64,000 bases of DNA from Marisa cornuarietis. Lineage: Eukaryota; Mollusca; Gastropoda; Architaenioglossa; Ampullariidae. Location: positions 502,501-566,500 of the forward strand of contig SMMW01000145.1 of the NCBI GenBank assembly GCA_004794655.1, read 5' to 3'. Numbering within the stretch: position 1 is the first letter of the stretch; the number at the start of each line of letters is the position of its first letter. Shown in pieces: positions 10,746 through 19,676 of the stretch. The translations under genes were made by a program, and so were the position numbers. The notes under the pieces are model-generated. The model did no database searches. It had not been told where the DNA came from and was given only the letters and a program-made list of their open reading frames with translations.

Positions 10746-12174
10746 CCGACTGTAAATAAATTTACCCGCTAAAACCCGGGTACACAGGTACTCATACAAC
10801 AGACTCATCCACACAACTCATACAGACACTTGATGCCAGCACACGGCCAGGACATGGAAGGGTGAAGTCATTGATGTGGAAAAAGGAAAACATCATAAGT
10901 TGGTGAGAGAATCAGTGTGAGGAAAGCTGACGAGTGATTTGTTGCAAGTTGATGAGGACAGGAAAAGACCTTTGCCCTTTGCCCTGTCGTTGTCTGTGGG
11001 ACTGGTGTCAGGTGACTGGTGTCAGACGATGAGCGAAGTGGGAGTGTATATGGGTGTGAGTGTGAGAGGTATCGAGGGTGGGTACCACACACAGCGAGAT
11101 AAATCAGAGTGCCAAAGTTTATAGGTTATACAATCACAGACTTCCCGCCAGTGATGACAGGCAATGATGGGCATTAGGTTTCAGCTCTAGATCATCTGCA
11201 AACAGGACTAGCAGCATTGTTCTGGATCCTTTAAAGTGTTTTCAAGAAGATACTTGGGAATGTCCGCCAACTGGCATGCGAGGCATGCTACCTCCCCAGC
11301 TGCAAGACAAATGTTAAAAGAGTGGCAGGCCAATCTCAGGGGTGGATGGAAGGTCTCGTCAAGCAACTCTCCCGGTCCGTTTAGTTGCTACCTAACCCTT
11401 CGTTGTCTTGTGTTAGACAGGACGTGTTTGGTTCAGCGCCCACCCTGAGGAAAAAAGCTTTGATTTCAATGTCAGTTCACGAGGAAGTCTCGTCGTTAAA
11501 ATTCAGATGCCGAGGGCTTGTTATTGTTATCGCCTAAAGAGCAAGATGCTCGCCATATCACAGATCCGCTGCATGTCAACTCGACAAACATCGACTCCCA
11601 GCAACACCCGACCAACCAGTTCCGCAATCGGAAGCCTGGCTGTAGCGGGTGTCGCAACTCCATCACGGTGGCTGACGACGACCTTGCACTTGTAATCGAT
11701 GGCCTCTGTGCACCAAGGCGCCGCGCGCTGGTTAGCAACTAGGGTGTAGCGCACAGGATCTAGTTAGTTAGGTGCTAGCCACCCGGGTACTGTGCACCCG
11801 CTCTTCATTTTCCTTTCCCACTGAGCTGGGCGACTTTCTAATTATTTTTAAATTATGTAGATTAGTTGCTGCTGTACACTTTCTTCCTGGAGGCACGGCA
11901 GCACAGTGATACAGTTCTAAAGACATGGGTTCGATTCTCAATATAGTCGTTATTTTTACACGTGTTTTGATTCTTGTTTGTTGGAATATTTTGGGGAATT
12001 TAAAAACAAACTGGATCGAGAAGAATAATCTAGGGTTACTGAATAACCTAGCGTTGAAAATTTGAGCTAGGGTAAAGGTTTGAGCCTGATCACAGCATGT
12101 AAAGCAATAAGAAAAGATAGTTTCCGCATGCATTGTCCAACTCGGCAGAAAAAGTAAACTCGCCCCTTTTCGAA
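10746..12174. other. No supported gene; one tRNA-like patch and one GC-rich open patch
   Basis: At 11890-11950 a plus-strand patch has an A-box-like GCACAGTGATAC and a B-box-like GGGTTCGATTCTC, suggesting a further tRNA-derived SINE head with no recognisable body. At about 11500-11755 several frames on both strands are open in a GC-rich segment, but none shows a recognised domain. Confidence 0.45.
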
Positions 12175-12617
12175 CGCTGTTAGTTGGTACCTCCCGATAA
12201 GACAAAAAAGCTGTTAGTTGGTACCTCCCCATAAGACACAAAGGCTGTTAGCTGGTACCTCCCCATAAGACACAAAGGCTGTTAGCTGGTACCTCCCCAT
12301 AAGACACAAAGGCTGTTAGCTGGTACCTCCCCATAAGACACAAAGGCTGTTAGCTGGTACCTCCCCATAAGACACAAAGGCTGTTAGCTGGTACCTCCCC
12401 ATAAGACACAAAGGCTGTTAGCTGGTACCTCCCCATAAGACACAAAGGCTGTTAGCTGGTACCTCCCCATAAGACACAAAGGCTGTTAGCTGGTACCTCC
12501 CCATAAGACACAAAGGCTGTTAGCTGGTACCTCCCCATAAGACACAAAGGCTGTTAGCTGGTACCTCCCCATAAGACACAAAGGCTGTTAGCTGGTACCT
12601 CCCCATAAGACACAAAG
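12175..12617. repeat. 34-bp minisatellite array, 13 copies
   Basis: Tandem copies of GGCTGTTAGCTGGTACCTCC plus 14 more bases (CCATAAGACACAAA). The period is exactly 34 bp (for example 12243 to 12277). The first copies differ (TAGTTGG, CCGATAAGACAAAA) while the remaining eleven or so are almost identical, which points to recent unequal exchange or slippage. Confidence 0.97.
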
Positions 12618-13572
12618 GAAAGGTGCGGGGGGAGGGGTGGTGAAAGAGGATCACGTGCTGTGCAGTCTCCTGCTTATCCGAGTCTCCTGTGTTTGCATGC
12701 ACTAGGCGCACGCCAGTGTACAGTATACAGTGTCCAGTGTAAGGCTCACAGATGTCTTCCTGTGACCTCTTCACGACTCTGTATCATGGGGTGGGGTCTA
12801 ACCAGGTATGAGTGGACCAGTCGACTGGTTGGTTAGCACATATCCCATAAACCAATGCACTGTAGATGAAAGCGGATGATACACGTGGCTCGCGCCCTTT
12901 GTCCCTACACACTTCACAGACAGACAGATGTAGGTGGACAGGCACGTGTGTTGAGGAGAGTTGAGAGGTGAGCACGAGGGCGAACATCTGCTTTTAATGT
13001 GAGATGTTAGATTGTAGATGAAGGGTTGAGGTTAAGGTTAGGGAGTGAAGGTTTGTGTTGAACTATTGCTATAACATTGATAAAGTAGTGTTGTACATTA
13101 GGAATAATGTTCTTGTGTTAATTATCCACTGCTATCTTCGCTGCTATCCACTCTATGTCCTGTGTAATGAAGTCACGTGGGCGTGGCTTATAGTATATCC
13201 GATTATGCCGGGTAGCCAGGTGCCCAGCTACACCCTTTTCTTACCCTCTCTGTCTCTTTCTTCTTTCCTTCTATATTCTGTAGCGAGGTTAGACAGGTCG
13301 AGCGGTCTCCAGATATTTGGGCTTGGGTGTCTTGGGGCTGATCCCGCTACCCTGGCAGTGTCTTCCATTATACATGTCTTCGTGTATTTTTTAGATTCCT
13401 CATCCGTTTCAGATGTTCTCCGGAGAAGTTCTGACTAGTCTACCTCGCTCTCTCATTGTGTGAGTTTCCACCACTGGTTTCATGGAGTCACGACCACCGC
13501 GAGGTGTAGCATTCACTCTCTGCTTTCGACACTCTCACGGAGCCTGACAAACACGTGTTCTTTCACACAAAT
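12618..13572. other. No gene seen
   Basis: Single-copy flank between the 34-bp array and the full-length LINE. A CT-rich stretch around 13240-13275 is the only simple repeat. Confidence 0.5.
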
Positions 13573-13583
13573 TAAAATAAAAG
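13573..13583. repeat. Target-site duplication, left copy
   Basis: TAAAATAAAAG, repeated exactly at 17653-17663 on the other side of the LINE. The sequence is AT-rich, so some chance of coincidence exists. Its position, one base from the predicted 5' end and directly after the 3' poly(A), supports it. Confidence 0.75.
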
Positions 13584-13584
13584 T

Positions 13585-13733
13585 GCCCCCCGATGGATCA
13601 CCACCTTGTCGCGGTCGGGGGGCTTGTGTGTCTCGATGACCCTAAGAGCTATGCCGACAGGAGCGTCAGCTCCTAGCAGGGTCACCCATGTCGGACAGGT
13701 CGAAGGGTAGAGACCAGACAAAGAGTGATCCAT
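13585..13733 (+). ncRNA. Candidate HDV-like self-cleaving ribozyme at the LINE 5' end
   Basis: By hand pairing: P1 GCCCCCCG 13585-13592 with CGGGGGGC 13616-13623. P2 AUGGAUCAC 13593-13601 with GUGAUCCAU 13725-13733. P3 ACC 13603-13605 with GGU 13613-13615, closing the 7-nt loop L3 UUGUCGC (13606-13612). P4 domain: GUCUC 13630-13634 with GAGAC 13710-13714, containing UGACCCU 13637-13643 with AGGGUCA 13678-13684 and the hairpin AGGAGC/GCUCCU 13659-13664/13669-13674. J4/2 is 13715-13724 with C13719-AAA as the possible catalytic C. The strand order P1-P2-P3-P3'-P1'-P4-P2' and the L3 length and UCGC ending match HDV-like ribozymes. P1.1 is weak (U-rich 13624-13625) and P4 is unusually large. Predicted cleavage is 5' of G13585. 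Confidence 0.6.
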
Positions 13734-13776
13734 GAGTGCTGAAGTCGGAGGTGGTGGGCCACAAGGCGCACTCTGA
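13732..13776 (+). other. Short upstream ORF at the ribozyme 3' edge
   Basis: An ATG at 13732-13734 lies inside the 3' strand of P2 and opens a 14-codon frame ending in TGA at 13774-13776, in a different frame from the element protein. In the main frame a TGA at 13733-13735 closes upstream reading, so the protein frame opens exactly where the folded leader ends. Confidence 0.5.
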
Positions 13777-13807
13777 AACAACCACTCCACCACGCAACAC
13801 TGCCTAT

Positions 13808-16800
13808 ATGACACTTGGAGACAGAATTGACAGAAATGGTGCTCGCCCTGTGAAGACCCGCCAGGCAGGTGCAGTGCCGGGCTCCGTGCCTCAAAGGAGC
13901 CCACCCTCAGCTACTGGAGGTCCCTTCAACCCGTCTCGTGAAGCCAGGGGACGAGGAAGGAAAGCGACTGGCCAGCGTACCACCAAAGCCAAAGACAACC
14001 CCAACATTAATATCATGCATTGGAATGCAGAAGGGGTTACCAATAAGAAGACAGAACTAGAACAGTTCTTGCACCAGAACAGCATTAACATCTGCTGTAT
14101 ACAAGAAACTCACCTACAAAAAGAAAAGCCCTTCAAGATCAGAGGATACCAGACCTTCAGGAGTGATCGCCAGGGGAGAAAGAAAGGTGGAGTGTTGACC
14201 CTAGTCAGAAACAACATGAATGCTAGCGAGACCAAAAGATACATGGATGAGGCAGAATAGATAGAAGTTAAGGTCTCCACCACAAACAACGTCCTCCATG
14301 TTATCAACTATTACTGCCCCAGTGACAAGATGCTATCCCTTGACACTATCCAGGTTCTAGACAGCGGCTTCCTCATCGCTGGAGACTTTAACAGCCAGTC
14401 CCAAAGTTGGGGATACAACACCCTTGATAAGCGAGGAGAAGATATTGAAGCTTGGCAAGACGAGAACCATCTAATCCTTGTCAACGACCCCACAGATCCA
14501 CCAACCTTCTTTTCGCGCCGCTGGCATACAACAACAAAACCAGACCTGGCGCTCTGCACAGACGACATCCACAAAAATTTGAGCAGAAAAGTCTTAGACC
14601 AGCTGGGAGGAAGTGACCATCGCCCAGTACTCCTCACCATCAAAGGAAGTACGACACCTGAACCCCCGCAGCATGCCAGATGGAATCATAAGAAGGCACA
14701 GTGGGGGCTGTTCAGAATACGAACAAATGAGCTTACAGAAGATATCAAGGTGGAAGGACCAAACATCAACAAGGTCGTCAAAGATTTCAACGCCAGTATC
14801 ATCAAGGCAGCTAAAGAAACTATCCCAAGAGGGGTGCGAAAGGACTACACTCCGTACTGGACAGCAGAACTACAGAGAGCCCATGACGACCTGACAAAAG
14901 CCAGAGAAGAAGCAGAAACCAACCCCAGTCAAGAAAATAACATCAAGCTGCAAGAAACAAAAGCCAAACTGCTAAGAATAAAAATAGAGTGCAAGAGAAG
15001 AAGCTGGAGAGAAAAGACAGCAGGGCTGAATATGGAGAGAGACACCATCAAACTGTGGAGGCTGACTAAGGCACTAAATGACGAGGGCAACAAGGGACAG
15101 AAGATCACCCTTGAAGAAGATGGACAGATATTGACAGATAAGACAGCAGCAAATATATTTGCGCAAGCATATGCAAAGGAGAGCAGCATCACCATCCCAC
15201 TGCATCTGAAAAAAGAAGCCAGGAAAGAAGAGAAAGAAAGAACAACAAAAGGGGATGTTCATGAATCGATGCAGCAAGATATTACCATTCAAGAACTGAA
15301 GAACGCCATCAAACAGTTGAAGAAGAAAAAATCTCCAGGTCCAGACAACATAACGAATGAGATGCTGCAACACCTTGGCAGCACAGCCCTCACCAAATTA
15401 CTGGACATTTTCAACCTTAGCTGGAGAGAAGGCCAGGTACCTCAATGCTGGAAGGAAGCCAGGATGATCCCTGTTCTGAAAAAAGGGAAGAACAAGTCGC
15501 GAATCTTGAGCTACCGCCCCATCAGCCTGACAAGCTGCGTCTGCAAGACCATAGAGCGCATCATCAATCAGCGCCTGCAGTGGTACCTGGAATCTGAAAG
15601 TATCATCATCCCAGAGCAAGCAGGCTTCAGAAGATACAGAAGCACAGAAGATCAAACAACGCACCTAGCGCAGGCCATTGAAGATGCCTTCCAAGCCCAG
15701 AAGGTCACCCTAGCGGTCTTTATTGATATGCAGAAGGCTTTCGACAAGGTATGGAAGGATGGACTCCTGGTCAAGCTCCAGCGAAGCAGCATCAGCGGCA
15801 ACATGTACCGGTGGATTAAGTCCTACCTACACAACCGAAAAGCCAGGGTGATTGTAGATGGACACTGTGGCCGTAAGGTGCTGCTACGGCATGGAGTACC
15901 ACAGGGGGGAGTACTCTCGCCGACCTTGTTTATACTCTTCATCAACGACCTGGTACCAGAGCTCCCAAAGGGAGTCCAGGCAGCACTGTATGCAGACGAC
16001 CTGGTCATATGGTGCTCAGAAGAGTATGCAACAACAGCAACCCACAGGATGCAGCTTGCACTAGACAAAGTGGCAGCCTGGGCAGACAACTGGTGTGTCA
16101 CCATCAACCGAGACAAGACAACAGCCACACTTTCTCTCTCTCCACCAAAGCACAAGCTGGCAGACTAAAGTTGGGAGACGCTACGCTGACACTTGAAGAC
16201 CAGCAGACGTACCTGGGAGTCACTTTTGACAAAAGATTGACATGGAAGCAACACATCCTGGACGCAGAAACAAAAGCTAGAAGAAAGCTGAACATCATGA
16301 GAAAGCTGGCAGGAACACACTGGGGCGCTAACGAACAGATCCTGAAGACCGTGTACCAAGGTACTGTAAGACCACATCTAGAATACGGATCAAGCACGTG
16401 GATGACAGCAGCCAAGTCACACCATCAGACTTTGGACAAGGTACAGAACCAAGCACTGAGAATCATAACAGGCGCCATGAGATCTACACCAATAGATATG
16501 ATGGAGCAGATAACAGGCATTTCCCCACTAAACAAGAGAAGAGAATGCAAAGCACTCGTGCAGGCCACCAAGTACAGGCACAGTGAAGACCACCTGATGA
16601 GTGCCAGACAGAAACTACTGTCCTCGGGAAGACTGAAAAGATCTAATTTTGTACGAGTGACACAGGCATTACACAGAAAACACCAAACAAAGCTTCCCGC
16701 GCAGGTCCTGGTACCGACTCCCTCCCTCGATCCTCCGTTCTGGAAAGACAGAACAGGGAACATCACCATCTGCACCACAGTTCCTCACCTCGCAACAAAG

Positions 16801-17627
16801 GATGAGCATAACAACGTGAGCAAGAGAGCCCTGACACTAGCCATGCTAGAAGAAAGGTACCCCCCAGGAATCATGGATAAGGGCCTACACAGATGGGTCA
16901 GCCACAGATGCTACCCAAAGAGGAGGGGCTGGTGTCTACATCCAGTTCCCAAATGGACAGCGGCAGGCAGCAGCAATACCAACTGGCCTCCACTGTACAA
17001 ACTATAGAGCAGAAATAGAAGCCCTGGTCCATGCAGCAAATACCATCAGCAGCAAAGCAGACCACGACAGCCAGGTTGTCTTCCTGACCGATGCTCTGTC
17101 TGTGCTGCAGGCAATCAACAACAACAAACTGCCAGACCTGGAGGATGCACTGCTAAACACCAAGTGCCTCAGAACAGCCCTACAATGGATCCCACTGCGG
17201 AATAGATGGGAATGAGGAGGCTGACAGGATGGCTAAGTTGGGTGCAGAGGACGAGCAAGAAGACAATGCAGTCAACATGTCAGAGATGAAAACCATCATC
17301 AAATCCATGTACAGGCCACAGCAACCACGAGACAGTTACCATCAGCTGTCCAGACCGGACCAGGTCGTTATTTTCCGCCTCAGGACCGGGCACAACAGAC
17401 TGCTTCAACATCTACACAAGAAGCTACACCTCGTACCGTCCCCGAGATGCCCATGTGGAGAAGCAGACCAGACTGCAGAACATATCCTACAGGACTGTGG
17501 GAACCTCCGTCCCCTAAGGGAAGAGATTTGGCCACAGCCGGAGACTCTGCTTAACAAACTGTACGGGCCAGCGGAGACTCTACGAAAAACCACCAGTTTC
17601 TTCTCAAGAGCTGGCCTCCAGGTGTAA
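13808..17627 (+). pseudogene. LINE polyprotein (endonuclease-RT-RNase H), one stop and three frameshifts
   Basis: The start is the first in-frame ATG (13808); the frame is open back to 13736. The APE-type endonuclease shows MHWNAEG, CCIQETHL, then an in-frame TAG at 14258-14260, then INYYCPSD, LIAGDFNSQSQSWG and GGSDHRPV, which covers the metal and catalytic positions. The RT shows KKSPGPDNITNEML, PEQAGFRRYRSTEDQ, FIDMQKAFDKVW, HGVPQGGVLSPTLF and YADD at 15989-16000. Frameshifts lie in the CT run at about 16130-16141, at about 16850-16885 and at 17190-17193. RNase H catalytic residues are all readable: D in YTDGSATD (16886 on), E in AEIEAL (near 17018), D in FLTDALSVLQA, and D in GNEEADRMAK. 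The tail has CPCGEADQTAEHILQDC. The mixture of intact motifs and few indels indicates a fairly recent, now defective copy. Confidence 0.9.
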
Positions 17628-17652
17628 CCAGGCGAACGACAAAAAAAAAAAA

Positions 17653-17663
17653 TAAAATAAAAG
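17653..17663. repeat. Target-site duplication, right copy
   Basis: TAAAATAAAAG immediately after the poly(A) run, identical to 13573-13583. Confidence 0.75.
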
Positions 17664-17845
17664 AATAATTTGTCTGACGAATCTCTCTACTTTACTAATC
17701 ACAAATAAAATGAAACAAAACAAGAAAATAAAAATAAATGAGAAATCCGTTTATAACCGTTTCTTACATCTAAATTATTTTAAAAGAAGAAAATCCCTAC
17801 CCTTCGAGTCCTTTCCTGCTGTTCCTTACTGAATACCTAAAACCC

Positions 17846-17856
17846 TACTCAACTAA
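17846..17856. repeat. SINE target-site duplication, left copy
   Basis: TACTCAACTAA, identical to 18126-18136 and directly next to the SINE 5' end. Not low complexity, so a convincing duplication. Confidence 0.85.
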
Positions 17857-18125
17857 CTGGGGAAGCGGATGGCCGAGTGGTTAGAGCGCTGGCTTCCGAA
17901 TCGAGAGCGCGCTGGTTCAATTCCCAATAAGCACAGCAAACTTCCCCCAGTCGACCCAGCTGACGGGAATGGGTACCTGACTCCATAGTGGGTTAGGGAA
18001 GGTAAGGCAGCGAGGGAGAGGAGATTGGCACCACCCTCATGTAAATGCTGGCCCCGAGAAAAGTGGGGTCTCTAACACCTCACTCCCCTACCACCTGAAC
18101 AGGTTATGGGATGACCTTTACCTTT
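17857..18125 (+). mobile_element. SINE family A, full-length reference copy 3
   Basis: A tRNA-derived SINE of about 269 bp. The head GGGGAAGCGGATGGCCGAGT resembles class-II (Ser/Leu-type) tRNAs and keeps good Pol III boxes: A box TGGCCGAGTGG and B box GGTTCAATTCC. The body contains GACCCAGCTGACGGGAATGG, GTACCTGACTCC, GGTTAGGGAAGGTAAGG and AAGTGGGGTCTCTAACACC, all found in the same order in the copy at 9425-9637 and partly at 1615-1745 and 36208-36345. The 3' end is GACCTTTACCTTTT rather than poly(A). Perfect 11-bp duplications flank it, so both ends are defined. SINEs move using a LINE's machinery; the partner LINE is not identified here. Confidence 0.88.
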
Positions 18126-18136
18126 TACTCAACTAA
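18126..18136. repeat. SINE target-site duplication, right copy
   Basis: TACTCAACTAA, directly after the SINE 3' end and identical to 17846-17856. Confidence 0.85.
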
Positions 18137-19425
18137 TCGTCTATTTAATTCCTAACTACCCTACTCAACAAATTCTTCTTACAATTCCTACTCTACTGTC
18201 CTTGTTTCTCGTCCTAATTCTCTACCTTTTTTCCCCTGACTACTCCTAACTGACCACCCACCCCTCGCTCGCGCTCTCTCTCACGTCATTTCCTTCATTT
18301 TTACGTCATTCATACACGTCTTCCGAACAATTGACGTCATTCACTCTCTCTCGTTCTTCCGCACTAGTCCTTATAAAACTTAAGCTCAATCAAACAATAC
18401 AGCAAATAACTATGATACTGACACATGGCTACTTTGCAGACATGATGTATCATGACTAGCACCCTGCTTCCAGTTATCCCGGAATGATTCTGCCGTCGCA
18501 GCGAAACACATTTGCGGGCTGTAAATATCTCCATTAAACCCCCTCCCAGAAATGAGAGATGCTCGTAGAATCCCACAGCACCGGACAGAGGCAGAGTTTT
18601 GCCGCCATGGCTAATTGCAAGGTGTCATTATATTTGCGCTGTAGCAATCATCTAGGATGATAGGGGCTGATTGCAGGTGCGTGTGGTTCAGTGAAATAAT
18701 CAAATACTGTCTGATGAATCGATATGTGATTACTGTCTCCCAATGTCAGTTTTGCAGCAGTCTGACCAGACAAACAATTGACGATGTGAAATGATTGGCT
18801 GTCAATAGCCCGGCACCACGCGCATCCCTCGCGACATTTCTCCATGGAGTTTCTTGTGCTTATACTTCCTGTTTCTTTCATTCATTCCCTCTGATCCCGC
18901 CTCCTTTCCTTCTCATTTTTCTTTCTACTTTTGTCGCTCCATTCCATCCCTCAGATGTCTGGTCAGCAACAGCAACATGATGATCTTCCCCCACACAGCT
19001 GGGACATGTGTCTGCAGTCTTACACACTACACTCACATCAGACAGGTGAACATAAACACACCTGTGACCAGGCTCATCACTGACCAGTTGCTCACTGCTG
19101 CATGTGAATACTGACTGAATGCTGAAGGAGGGAAGGAGAGAAGGGTTTGATGATAGGTTTTCTCACCTCAAGCTAAAAAAAATAAATAAAAATCAAATTG
19201 AATAAAAATGAAAATAAAAATTCTTGCCCATCCGCTGCATTGGCGGTGAGCCGTGGTTGACTCTGTCCAATCAGATTCACTCAGGCGATGAAACGATGGT
19301 TTACCTGTCAGGTGTAAGTGGCTGTAAGCGGTCAGGATGAACGACATTTTCAGCAATGCGCACGTGCAGCTCGTGTAGAGGTGTAACACACGACGCGGAC
19401 CTAGCCTTCTATATACACAAATGAC
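18137..19425. other. No gene seen; possible conserved noncoding stretch at 18590-18850
   Basis: No coding signature. The part at about 18590-18850 is balanced in composition, free of simple repeats and carries clustered homeodomain-like words (TAATTG, TGATTA, ATCGAT, CAATTG). Whether it is conserved cannot be seen from one sequence. Confidence 0.4.
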
Positions 19426-19676
19426 AGTGCTACAGGTGTAACATAAGTAGCAGTGCTACAGATGTAACACAAGTCACGGTGCTACAGATGTAACACAAGT
19501 CACGGTGCTACAGGTGTAACACAAGTCACGGTGCTACAGGTGTAACACAAGTCACGGTGCTACAGGTGTAACACAAGTCACGGTGCTACAGATGTAACAC
19601 AAGTCACGGTGCTACAGATGTAACACAAGTCACGGTGCTACAGATGTAACACAAGTCACAGTGCTACAGATGTTCT
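19426..19676. repeat. 26-bp minisatellite array
   Basis: Nine to ten copies of ACAGGTGTAACACAAGTCAC plus GGTGCT. The units alternate between ACAGGTG and ACAGATG. The first and last copies are diverged. Confidence 0.95.

Larger units (their letters stand above)
13584..17652 (+). mobile_element. Full-length I/Ingi-type LINE with APE, RT and RNase H
   Basis: A non-LTR retrotransposon of about 4.07 kb. In order it has a structured 5' leader (13585-13733), one long coding region with apurinic-like endonuclease, reverse transcriptase, RNase H and a C-terminal Cys/His motif, and a short 3' UTR ending in a poly(A) run at 17641-17652. No separate ORF1 is visible. An RNase H after the RT with a CxC...H...C tail fits the I superfamily (Ingi, Nimb or I clades). 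Which clade cannot be settled by eye. An 11-bp duplication flanks the element. The coding region has one stop and three frameshifts, so this copy is inactive, but it is young enough that every domain is readable. Confidence 0.88.

Noticed and set aside
11496..11755. Several open frames in a GC-rich patch, one with KPGCSGCRNS
   Set aside because: Open in multiple frames on both strands, which GC-rich sequence does by chance; no domain or convincing splice sites.
13016..13056. Telomere-like GGTTAAGGTTAGGG words
   Set aside because: Only two or three imperfect units; not a telomeric tract.
13629..13720. Alternative P4 closure UGUCU/AGACA (13629-13633 with 13716-13720)
   Set aside because: Pairs equally well but would bury the candidate catalytic C in a stem; GUCUC/GAGAC leaves it free, so that version was preferred.
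17857..17940. A tRNA gene of Ser/Leu type
   Set aside because: A and B boxes are good, but the arms do not pair into a cloverleaf, and the sequence continues into a SINE body flanked by duplications.
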